Below, in pieces: positions 44,873 through 52,744 of a DNA stretch of 64,000 bases. Source of the stretch: Bacillota bacterium. GTDB lineage: Bacteria > Bacillota > Clostridia > Lachnospirales > Lachnospiraceae. The DNA lies in contig JAEYSV010000030.1 of the NCBI GenBank assembly GCA_023434365.1, positions 1 through 64,000 of the forward strand, given 5' to 3'. The notes under the pieces are model-generated. The model was not told the origin of the DNA. It made no database searches and saw only the letters and a list, made by a program, of their open reading frames with translations. A program made the position numbers and the translations under genes. Numbering within the stretch: position 1 is the first letter of the stretch; each line of letters opens with the position of its first letter.

Positions 44873-45937
44873 TTATAACAAACAACTGAAGATATTCATC
44901 GTGACTACTTGGTCTACAACTGCTTTAAAAGGAGCACCCTCAAATTTTGGCACACCACCTATCACTCTAAATGACGGATTAGTAATCATACTACTTGTCT
45001 TATTGCTAAAAGCATTGTACATCAATAAAATTCTTGATAGGATTCTTATATTCTGTTGCTGTTCAATTACCTCAAGCCCTTTCATCGCTTGTTCAAACTT
45101 ATAATTTGCTACTTCTGTTCCATTTGACACAAAAATAATCTTAGATGATTTCTTTAATATTTCTATACAAACGGTACTAAAATCAAAATTAATATCAAGC
45201 ACTATGTAATCATACGCTGCAATAATACATAGTTCAGTAAGCAGCCTACTTATGTCTTCTGATTTTAGCTCAATAACATCCATTACATTACGTGGCGTAT
45301 CAAAAAAGAACACACCACAAGCATCCCTCTTTACTGTACTTTCAAGCTTTAAAGCAAGATTGGAGCGCTTACTCTTTAATGCATAGATTATTTCACTAAT
45401 ACCATATTGGCCCTCCTGATTAAAATATTGATTAATATACCCTCTATGTTCCAAGTTAAGATAAAGCACACGTTTTCCCAAATTAGACAGATTAATAGCA
45501 CACGCAGTAGCCATTGTAGAACTTCCCACACCCCCACTGCCGGATACAAATGTAATGATTTCTCCAGAGGAGTTACTATCAACCTTTAAACTGATATCAC
45601 TAGAGGCAATTTCAGAGTATAATCCCAGTATTTGCTTATAGATAAGCTCAGCTTTATGGTATTTGCAGATTGTTAGCTGACCATACATCGTTTCAATCGC
45701 ATCAGATTCCACCATATACGCAAGCGTACATTTTGAAGGGATATTCTTTGTGTTAATTCTAAATTCCTCACTTACAATAAATACGTCAATTTTTAAGCTC
45801 TCTAAGTTACTAATTGCCTTTTCTTCCTCTGTAAACGAATAAATCTCAACTTTATCCTGGTATCTATTTTGAAATACATTCACAAACCTTTCCAAATAGA
45901 CACTATCCTTTTCTAAAACTGCCAATCTAATTTTCAT
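44873..45937 (-). CDS. tadZ: TadZ/CpaE-like protein with degenerate P-loop
   Basis: A 354-residue protein: N-terminal receiver-like domain (about 1-110) and a ParA/MinD-type domain starting at ITFVSGSGGVGSST. In TadZ/CpaE this fold positions the pilus machine at the pole. Here both expected lysines of the deviant Walker motif (KGGxGK) read Ser134 and Ser139, so ATP binding or hydrolysis is probably altered. The later fold is kept (FFDTPRN, YIVLDINFDFST). It sits between the WG-repeat protein and CpaF. Confidence 0.87.
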   Translation of the reverse strand: MKIRLAVLEKDSVYLERFVNVFQNRYQDKVEIYSFTEEEKAISNLESLKIDVFIVSEEFRINTKNIPSKCTLAYMVESDAIETMYGQLTICKYHKAELIYKQILGLYSEIASSDISLKVDSNSSGEIITFVSGSGGVGSSTMATACAINLSNLGKRVLYLNLEHRGYINQYFNQEGQYGISEIIYALKSKRSNLALKLESTVKRDACGVFFFDTPRNVMDVIELKSEDISRLLTELCIIAAYDYIVLDINFDFSTVCIEILKKSSKIIFVSNGTEVANYKFEQAMKGLEVIEQQQNIRILSRILLMYNAFSNKTSSMITNPSFRVIGGVPKFEGAPFKAVVDQVVTMNIFSCLL

Positions 45938-45965
45938 ACTTACCGTACCTCTCTGTTTTCAACAT

Positions 45966-47279
45966 TTACATGCCGTAACGATATAAAAATAGTGTTTTCC
46001 ATATATTATTTTGCTTCACAAAAGCATAACCATAGTTATTAAGTTCTCTTGCCTCTTCAAACACTGGCTCAATTACTATTTCATAGGTATCTAAGGTTAT
46101 ATACCCCCACTCACCATCAATACATACCGCTGCCAGTTCATTGGAAAATGGTCTGGCTTCACTGTAAGTCGCTTCTTTTACAACTTGGCCATCCAGCGAA
46201 AGAAATCCCCACTTGTCTCCGATCTTCACACTGGTTGGTTGGTCAGACTCAAATAAAAATGCGTCAGTAAAACCTGTTTCACTTATCTTTGCTCCCTGAG
46301 GATTCACTAGATAATAAAGTCCTTTTACCTTCACAAAGCCTGCATTATTCTTAAACGCTTTCCCGCCGTCATCTCTCTTTATATCTTCATAAGCTGTCTC
46401 CGTTACCTTCTGTCCGTTACTATTAATCAGAAACCACTCATTACCAATCCTGACAGGAGCAACACCATTTTCAAATACTCCTGCATCATCATATTCCCCA
46501 AACAGAATTTTAAATTTGGTGTCGGCAAAGTGATATTTTCCATTCACTTTAATCGCCATTTTATTTTCTCCAATTGCCTTAATATCATCAATTATTTTAT
46601 TCTCTTCATCAATTTCCTTTTTTTCTGCTTTTTCATTCATAAGATATATTTCTTTTTCCTTAGTTATCACACCAGCATAATTATTATCATAAAATGGAGC
46701 TGCTTGCTTATAGATACACGAAGCTGCAGTATTACCATTGGCATAGGTATAACCAAACTGACCATCCTTATTTGTAACTATGTAATATTTCCCCAAGCAA
46801 GAAGAAACTGTGGCAAAATTCGTACTCTTTAATTCATATGTATTATATATCTCTTGATTGGTATGATCCAAAACCTCTGATTGAATATTTCTTTTCTTTG
46901 CCCTACCGATAGCATTATAAGCTTTCCTATAATCGCCTGCTTCCTTATAATATAAGCATAATCTTTCATACCCATTAGGACTCTTTGGATAATCTTCAAC
47001 AATATTCTCAATGACTTTTAAACATGCAGAATTGTTCCCCCATTTTTTATAATAATCAGCGAATTCCAACCTCAACGAAATAGTGTCTCGCATAGCAATT
47101 GCCTTTTTATAATATGGTATAGCATCCGTATGAATTCCTTTATCTCCTTGCTTTCTTGCCAAATTAACAAAAGAATTATATTCCTTTTCTTTAGTTACTG
47201 CTGTATCCAACATACTTTTCCAAGATACAGCCATTAAAACCAGTAAGCCTACAATAATTAGTAGTTTAGTTTGTTTCAT
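45966..47279 (-). CDS. TPR and WG-repeat extracytoplasmic protein
   Basis: A 437-residue protein: an N-terminal helix (about 5-22) as signal anchor, TPR-like helices (about 30-140), then several WG (Trp-Gly) beta-propeller-like repeats (GQFGYTYANG, NEWFLINSNGQ, KWGFLSLDGQ, EWGYITLDT). No enzyme motif. In a Tad locus it could replace TadD as the periplasm-side TPR pilotin, displayed outside the membrane. This is inference. RBS AAGGGG lies before the ATG. It is 16 bp from the prepilin peptidase gene. Confidence 0.8.
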   Translation of the reverse strand: MKQTKLLIIVGLLVLMAVSWKSMLDTAVTKEKEYNSFVNLARKQGDKGIHTDAIPYYKKAIAMRDTISLRLEFADYYKKWGNNSACLKVIENIVEDYPKSPNGYERLCLYYKEAGDYRKAYNAIGRAKKRNIQSEVLDHTNQEIYNTYELKSTNFATVSSCLGKYYIVTNKDGQFGYTYANGNTAASCIYKQAAPFYDNNYAGVITKEKEIYLMNEKAEKKEIDEENKIIDDIKAIGENKMAIKVNGKYHFADTKFKILFGEYDDAGVFENGVAPVRIGNEWFLINSNGQKVTETAYEDIKRDDGGKAFKNNAGFVKVKGLYYLVNPQGAKISETGFTDAFLFESDQPTSVKIGDKWGFLSLDGQVVKEATYSEARPFSNELAAVCIDGEWGYITLDTYEIVIEPVFEEARELNNYGYAFVKQNNIWKTLFLYRYGM

Positions 47280-47295
47280 TACCAGTACCCCTTTC

Positions 47296-47970
47296 TTATG
47301 CGCCAGTTAAAAAAATGGAAATATATGTTCCCACTAATATGAATGGAGCAAAAGGAATTGTATCTTTACGTTTCTTCTTTTTAGAGCACAACAGATAGAC
47401 TGAAGCTCCAAAAGCAATCAATAAGGAAAAAAACAATGAACTTACAATTCCAGTTAAGCCTTGATAACACGCCATGATTAATAAGAGCTTTACATCTCCC
47501 ATTCCCATGCCATTCCTAATAAATAGTAAACCAAAAACTAAAAAAATCACCACAAGGACAAATGCATACAAATTATCTTTTATTATCCCAAAAAATAAAC
47601 CTTGATATATAAAAGCTTCAGCCACCCATAAACCAAGACGTATTGATAACGACAATAATAGGATACTATTTGGAATAATATGCTTTTTATAATCCACCCA
47701 TCCAATAGGAAAAAGTACTGCAGCCAAACTTAATAATCTTAAGTTCGTTACATGATGATTATTTTTATAAGTAATATTGAGCATAATTACTAATCCTATA
47801 AGCGCAAGGCACGATAAAATTACATATGCTGTTCTTCTTTTGTCTGCTATAAATGCTTTGTATTTTTTTCCTATAACCTCGTTTTTCTTATTCATATCTT
47901 CAAAGCCTAAGTATATTAATGAAGCAAATGATGCGAAAACTACAAGTATCCCCTCAAACCCCATCATCAT
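47296..47970 (-). CDS. tadV: A24 prepilin peptidase (TadV/CpaA-like)
   Basis: A membrane aspartyl protease of about 224 residues, without the N-methylase domain of PilD. Two catalytic Asp are seen: in VDYKKHIIPN (Asp93) and in GMGMGDVKLL (Asp159, the GxGD motif). About seven helices. It cleaves Flp pilin and TadE-type leaders after Gly. The ATG at 47979 lies directly on AGGAGG, so the start was set at 47970, 9 nt from it. The upstream gene ends at 47976. Confidence 0.88.
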   Translation of the reverse strand: MMMGFEGILVVFASFASLIYLGFEDMNKKNEVIGKKYKAFIADKRRTAYVILSCLALIGLVIMLNITYKNNHHVTNLRLLSLAAVLFPIGWVDYKKHIIPNSILLLSLSIRLGLWVAEAFIYQGLFFGIIKDNLYAFVLVVIFLVFGLLFIRNGMGMGDVKLLLIMACYQGLTGIVSSLFFSLLIAFGASVYLLCSKKKKRKDTIPFAPFILVGTYISIFLTGA

Positions 47971-47975
47971 ATTAT

Positions 47976-49421
47976 TCATCCTCCTGTTGTTTTACTTTGA
48001 TTAATAGGAACATAGAGATTTGTTCCAGATATCTCGTCTGTTTTCAATAGTCGATATTGATCATTTCTCTTTAAGTAATAATCTATACTACTTCCATGGT
48101 CGATTAAAAAAGCATCAAACTGATAACTCTCTATCATATCAACCGCACCATCTTTCATATGATAAATCGTATAATAATCCCCAAATGTATATTTTGCATA
48201 TAGCTCATATCTTCCGTCAATAAATACTGGAATATCATGATAGATTAACATGCCTCCCATATCATAAGAATTGTAAAGCCGTTTTGGCTCGTACTCTTTG
48301 ATACTACTAATCATCTCAGCTGATATTGCTGTTTGATAGGTAACTGGTGTTGTGAGTTGACACGATATTAATAACACGTCCACAAAAATCCATAGATATA
48401 TTGCTAGCTTATAATACCCTTTCCTCTGCTCTTGCTTCCTTGATGGCATGTATTTGCTAATAAGTAAAAATGCAACAATCCATAAAAACATATAATGGCG
48501 TATACTAACTAGCGTAATGCCAATAAAAAAGACCGCTAACAGCAAATCCCTAAGCTCAATAAGCTTCTCTCTCTGTATGAATATAAACCCAATAATAAGT
48601 ACAATCACGACATATACGATGATATCTGGCCAGTTCTTTATACTTGGGCATCTCCATTCAATAATATATGACGTCATTTGCCTATCAAACATATTCACAT
48701 ACGGATACTTTAATAACTGTGCACCATATGGATTAATTAACATACAGAGCACACTTATTGCTATAATCACAACCTGCTTATAAAAATGATTATCTCTCCT
48801 CTTAATACCGATAATAGAAAACCATGTAAAATTAAACAGACCCGATATTACGTAAATAGCAGCCACAATATAAAACAATACTGCACTCCCACCATGCATA
48901 TTCATCCATAAAATTGATAGAAACGGGAGTATATAAACCGCTTTGCTATTGGGATTCCTATACAGTTTCTCAAAGATACCTAATTCTAATGCAAAAAATA
49001 GTAATGCAAACATATATGGTCTCATACATATAAAAATCAGAGCACTAAAGGTAAGAAACATAAAACCAACGGTACTTCCCGCATTTAATTTGGTTAAGTT
49101 ATCTCGAATAAGCCAATATGTACATAAAAGAATTACCATAGTAATTACTATAGTGAGTAAATAATAGGTTAATGCCGTTCCAGAACATAGATGCATCACT
49201 ATTTCAGATAACCACTCCATATTATACCAGGTTGTTTTTTGGTTCTGATTAAGCCAACTGAACACATCATCTGATAGAATTTGTTGGTGTTCCACCATAT
49301 AGGCACCCGCTTTATTCTGCCATCCAAAGTCTGCGTCAGTCCAGTTGACACGGTTGACCAACGCGATTGACATAATCATGAAACAGAGAAAAAACATCTT
49401 TCTTTCTTTTATCATCCTCAA
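47976..49421 (-). CDS. Polytopic membrane protein, GT-C-like
   Basis: A 481-residue protein with about ten membrane helices to residue 360 and a soluble tail. An early extracytoplasmic loop holds WTDADFGWQNKAG and DDVFSW, Asp-rich motifs like those in GT-C glycosyltransferases such as protein mannosyltransferases. If so, it could glycosylate pilin or surface proteins using a polyprenyl donor. I cannot assign a family. The start is a TTG with GGAGGA 8 nt upstream; an ATG two codons later (49415) is possible. Confidence 0.65.
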   Translation of the reverse strand: MRMIKERKMFFLCFMIMSIALVNRVNWTDADFGWQNKAGAYMVEHQQILSDDVFSWLNQNQKTTWYNMEWLSEIVMHLCSGTALTYYLLTIVITMVILLCTYWLIRDNLTKLNAGSTVGFMFLTFSALIFICMRPYMFALLFFALELGIFEKLYRNPNSKAVYILPFLSILWMNMHGGSAVLFYIVAAIYVISGLFNFTWFSIIGIKRRDNHFYKQVVIIAISVLCMLINPYGAQLLKYPYVNMFDRQMTSYIIEWRCPSIKNWPDIIVYVVIVLIIGFIFIQREKLIELRDLLLAVFFIGITLVSIRHYMFLWIVAFLLISKYMPSRKQEQRKGYYKLAIYLWIFVDVLLISCQLTTPVTYQTAISAEMISSIKEYEPKRLYNSYDMGGMLIYHDIPVFIDGRYELYAKYTFGDYYTIYHMKDGAVDMIESYQFDAFLIDHGSSIDYYLKRNDQYRLLKTDEISGTNLYVPINQSKTTGG

Positions 49422-49482
49422 ACCATCTTTCCTCCACTATGTAATTCCTTACCTTAACCATTCACTTTATGTGATTTCTCCG

Positions 49483-50697
49483 TTAGTTGTCACCCTCTCG
49501 TTTTTGACATCTAGAACACATTCTTAGAGCAATCTCACTTAATTTCACTTCATAACACGAAGGATATGCATACCCACAACTTTCCAAATGATAACGATCA
49601 CCTGTAGTAGTAATCACTACAGAATCTAAACTCGAAAGATCTACCCCTTGCATACAAGACTCACATGCAGAATACTTTTTTCCCTTACTATTGCGCGCTT
49701 TTTCCAGATCGGTAACCGCTATTTTTTTACACAATTTGGTAATATAGGTACACTCCTTACTAGTATGATAAACACTTGCATGATCGGTAATATAGACAAT
49801 TTTCTCTTCCTGTTCTTCTGGTTCCTCCGGATTAGGTGGCTTTGGTATCTTTTTCCCATCACCAGTTAACCATCCATTAGTAACAGCAGACTGAGTTATC
49901 GGGATTTCAATATCTATAGGTAAGAACTTTAGTACTTTTACCTTGTATTTAACAATAACGAATATTTTATTTGAACCTTTGGGAAATAATAAAGAGTCCG
50001 TAAAATCTAATCCGTTTAAATATGTCCCGTCTGAGCCCGGTAGTACTTGCATTGAGCGTAAAAAATCTTCATGATTATCATTAATAGATCGTTTTAGATG
50101 CTTTTTGACAAGTCCTTTCGAAATTGGCGCAGCCACAAAGTTAGATTGTGCATAAGTTAAGCCCTCGGTAGATAATATCCTTGCTAACGAAAAGATCAAA
50201 TCTTTTGGATTATTCGCTAAAGCCTCTAAATCATCTTTTAGCTTATTATAGGAATCCTCAACTTTCTCACCGTTTTCAATTGCCTCATCCTGCATTTCAT
50301 TAATCCTATCACCTATGGTCGCAAGATCATCCACAGAGGATATATTACTGAAATCATCAATCTTCTCCTTTGCATCATTGCCAATAGTCTGAATTGCATT
50401 AAAAGCTTCCCCTGCATCACCTACAAGCTCATCAATCTTTTCCCTATCTTCAGCAGCATCTTCGTAAATGCCATCCAGACTATCCTTAACCCCAGTTAGT
50501 CCATAAACATATGTATACTGCGATATTTCCTTAGCCGTATTATTAATGGCTATACTTATCTTTGCCTGAACACGATAGAACGTAACTAAACTATATATCA
50601 TCATGAAAAAGAAAAGAAACGCAGTTAACGCAATGGTCGCCTCAATTGTGACATTTCCTTTTTGTGATTTTCCCCTTCTGAAAAAAATAATAATCAC
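49483..50697 (-). CDS. TadE-like pseudopilin with two C-terminal Cys/His modules
   Basis: A 404-residue protein with a prepilin-like N-terminus: basic leader, cleavage site KG|NVTIEA with Glu at +5, and one helix (about 25-48). A long helical stalk (about 60-160) follows and the C-terminus (about 300-400) carries two modules of the pattern YHxxxxC...CxxC (VYHTSKEC...CESC and RYHLESC...CSRC), which could bind metal or form disulfides outside the cell. The start codon is unclear: GTG at 50697 has poor spacing. It may be a minor pilin or pilus tip protein. Confidence 0.82.
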   Translation of the reverse strand: MIIIFFRRGKSQKGNVTIEATIALTAFLFFFMMIYSLVTFYRVQAKISIAINNTAKEISQYTYVYGLTGVKDSLDGIYEDAAEDREKIDELVGDAGEAFNAIQTIGNDAKEKIDDFSNISSVDDLATIGDRINEMQDEAIENGEKVEDSYNKLKDDLEALANNPKDLIFSLARILSTEGLTYAQSNFVAAPISKGLVKKHLKRSINDNHEDFLRSMQVLPGSDGTYLNGLDFTDSLLFPKGSNKIFVIVKYKVKVLKFLPIDIEIPITQSAVTNGWLTGDGKKIPKPPNPEEPEEQEEKIVYITDHASVYHTSKECTYITKLCKKIAVTDLEKARNSKGKKYSACESCMQGVDLSSLDSVVITTTGDRYHLESCGYAYPSCYEVKLSEIALRMCSRCQKREGDN

Positions 50698-50751
50698 CCC
50701 TCTGCTTCATTCAAACCTTCAATGATGGATGCGAATCCTATATGCATGGAA

Positions 50752-50829
50752 CTATTTATCACGTATGGTGGATACCAAATTATCTAGATTATGGTTCTGC
50801 TCCTCAAAATAATACTTAGAATCCTTCTT
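50752..50829 (-). pseudogene. In-frame C-terminal remnant of a third lipoprotein copy
   Basis: Directly after the stop codon of lipoprotein A, reading on in the same frame, 25 codons and a stop show FEEQNHNLDNLVSTIRDK, matching FEELKYNLDVMVSTIRDE at the end of both lipoproteins. There is no start or leader. It is the tail of a further tandem copy left after deletion. Confidence 0.7.
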
Positions 50830-51543
50830 TTACTCTTCATCACGAATGGTGGATACCATGACATCCAGATTGTATTTTAATTCTTCAAAACATTCTCCTG
50901 GCTTCTTATAATCTTCAATGCCATAAAACGCATACCCTTGATTATCTTTTACTAAGGTATAGAAAGCAATCTGCTGTTCTTTTGGATGAGCATCTCCATT
51001 GAGAGTAACATAGTCTCCAACTATCTTTCCAACAAAATGGTAACATTCATATCCATTTATCGTTACTGTTTCCTCTAACTCAGCTACTAACTCAGAGTTT
51101 ACCTTTGGTAAAATATCAAATTCATGGTTTTTAATAATATATGGAAAAAACTCAGCCACTACATCCTTTGCTTTTTTCCCTGTATAATCCTCTAGCAGAT
51201 TTAAATAAGCTATAAAATAACGATCATTACCTGCACTATATACATCTGCTCTTCCCCAATAATTATTAGAAAAAAACGGAGCATCAAATTCTATATTAAA
51301 TTCGTCACTAGGATCTACCCTTTTAAATGATTTTACATCCACTTTATCCATATACATAAACAATACTTCTTCCTTCTCCGTTTCCGAATCTGCCTCTTCT
51401 GTTTCTTCAGAAGCATCACTTTCTGTTGGCTTTTCACTTTCACCTTTACCTTTATCCTCTACACTCGTTTTGCTATTACCTCCACAGCCCACTAAGGATA
51501 GCATTAGTACTAAAACGATCATATAACTTATTATTTTTTTCAT
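50830..51543 (-). CDS. Tad-locus lipoprotein A
   Basis: A 237-residue lipoprotein: leader, lipobox LVGC (lipidated Cys at 20), an acidic Ser/Glu/Lys linker (about 25-58) and a folded domain of unknown family. It is a close paralog of lipoprotein B encoded 465 bp upstream; the leader, the segment GKKAxDVVAEFFPYIIKNHE and the end are nearly identical, while a central block (about 180-200) differs. The ATG overlaps the stop of the remnant gene (ATGA). Likely sits at the pilus base on the outer face of the membrane. No function is known. Confidence 0.82.
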   Translation of the reverse strand: MKKIISYMIVLVLMLSLVGCGGNSKTSVEDKGKGESEKPTESDASEETEEADSETEKEEVLFMYMDKVDVKSFKRVDPSDEFNIEFDAPFFSNNYWGRADVYSAGNDRYFIAYLNLLEDYTGKKAKDVVAEFFPYIIKNHEFDILPKVNSELVAELEETVTINGYECYHFVGKIVGDYVTLNGDAHPKEQQIAFYTLVKDNQGYAFYGIEDYKKPGECFEELKYNLDVMVSTIRDEE

Positions 51544-51983
51544 GTTCTTCTCCTCATTTCATAAAAATAATTATATCCTTGTACTCCATGATAATGGATG
51601 GTATACCAGGAAGATTTTTTAATAGCAGAATCGGTTTGATCTGACATAAAAGGAAATCTCATTAGAATTGGCTTAACCTCCAAGTCAACATCCAACTGTA
51701 AGCACGTATATGCCTGTTTCATTAAGAAGTCCTCTCTTTTAAGCTGCATATTACTCTGAATTACATCAGAAGTTGTGACTAAAATATTATCCTCATTAGC
51801 ACATAGACCAATTAATAAGAAAAGTTGCAAGTAATCACTGTATTGGAAGGCAAAGAGACTTGCTTTGAATTTAATTATTGCAAGGGTGCGATTCTTATAA
51901 GCACAATGCAAATCAACTTTCGTACTTGCGTAAGCATTATCAACGATCTTATAATCTTTAATAAATTGTGTTTTTTTCCTCAA
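51540..51983 (-). pseudogene. Internal-deletion copy of the DUF5702 gene
   Basis: A 147-codon frame. Its first 35 residues match the region QFIKDHKNGDNDYAS of the large DUF5702 protein (about residues 335-370), and the rest matches that protein's last 100 residues (ASLFSFQYSDY... to GVQGYN), so about 2.7 kb of the parent is missing. The parental TAA has become TAT, so the frame runs eight codons further and overlaps lipoprotein A. It starts with TTG behind CGGAG. It could still make a small protein, but looks like a relic. Confidence 0.75.
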
Positions 51984-52007
51984 AGCATTCTCCGATTTAA
52001 TATATAC

Positions 52008-52721
52008 TTAGTAAATTTCATCACGTATAGTAGATACCATGACATCCAAATTATATTTTAATTCTTCAAAATTTTCACCAGGCTTACTCAGATCTTCAAT
52101 CCCATAAAACGCATATCCTTGATTATCTTTTACTAAGGTGTAGAAAGCAATCTGCTGTTCAAATGATTCAAGCTTTCCAGTTATACCACACTCTCCTACT
52201 ATCTTGCCAATGAAATGGTAACATTCATATCCATTAATCGTTACTGTTTCCATTAACTCGGGTACTAATTCACTATTAAGATTTGGTAAAATTTTATATT
52301 CATGGTTCTTAATAATATATGGAAAAAACTCAGCCACTACATCCTCTGCCTTTTTTCCAGTATAATCTTCTAACAAGTGCATATAAGCTATAAAATAACG
52401 ATCATTACCGGCACTAAACACATCTGCTCTTCCCTCAAAACTATTGGAAAAAAACGGAGCATCGAACCCCATATTATATTCGTCACTAGCATCTTCCCTA
52501 TTAAATGATTTTATATAAACATCACCCTCATACATAAACAATACTTCTTCCTTCTCCGTTTCGGAATCAGCCTCTTCTGTTTTTTCAGAAGCATCACTTA
52601 CCTTTGGCTTTTCACTTTCACCCTTACTTTTATCCTCTACACTTGGTTTACTATTACCTCCACAGCCCACTAAGGATAGCGCTAGTACTAAAACGATCAT
52701 ATAACTTATTATTTTTTTCAT
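52008..52721 (-). CDS. Tad-locus lipoprotein B
   Basis: A 237-residue lipoprotein, paralog of A (about 80% alike by eye): lipobox LVGC, acidic linker, same fold of unknown family with the conserved ETVTINGYECYHF. It lies 23 bp after the DUF5702 gene with RBS GAGGAG. Since the gene order DUF5702-lipoprotein is repeated, B is probably the parental copy and A the duplicate. The Cys in GYECYHF is shared by both and may be buried or form a disulfide. Confidence 0.83.
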   Translation of the reverse strand: MKKIISYMIVLVLALSLVGCGGNSKPSVEDKSKGESEKPKVSDASEKTEEADSETEKEEVLFMYEGDVYIKSFNREDASDEYNMGFDAPFFSNSFEGRADVFSAGNDRYFIAYMHLLEDYTGKKAEDVVAEFFPYIIKNHEYKILPNLNSELVPELMETVTINGYECYHFIGKIVGECGITGKLESFEQQIAFYTLVKDNQGYAFYGIEDLSKPGENFEELKYNLDVMVSTIRDEIY

Positions 52722-52744
52722 GTTTTTCTCCTCATTTCATAAAA

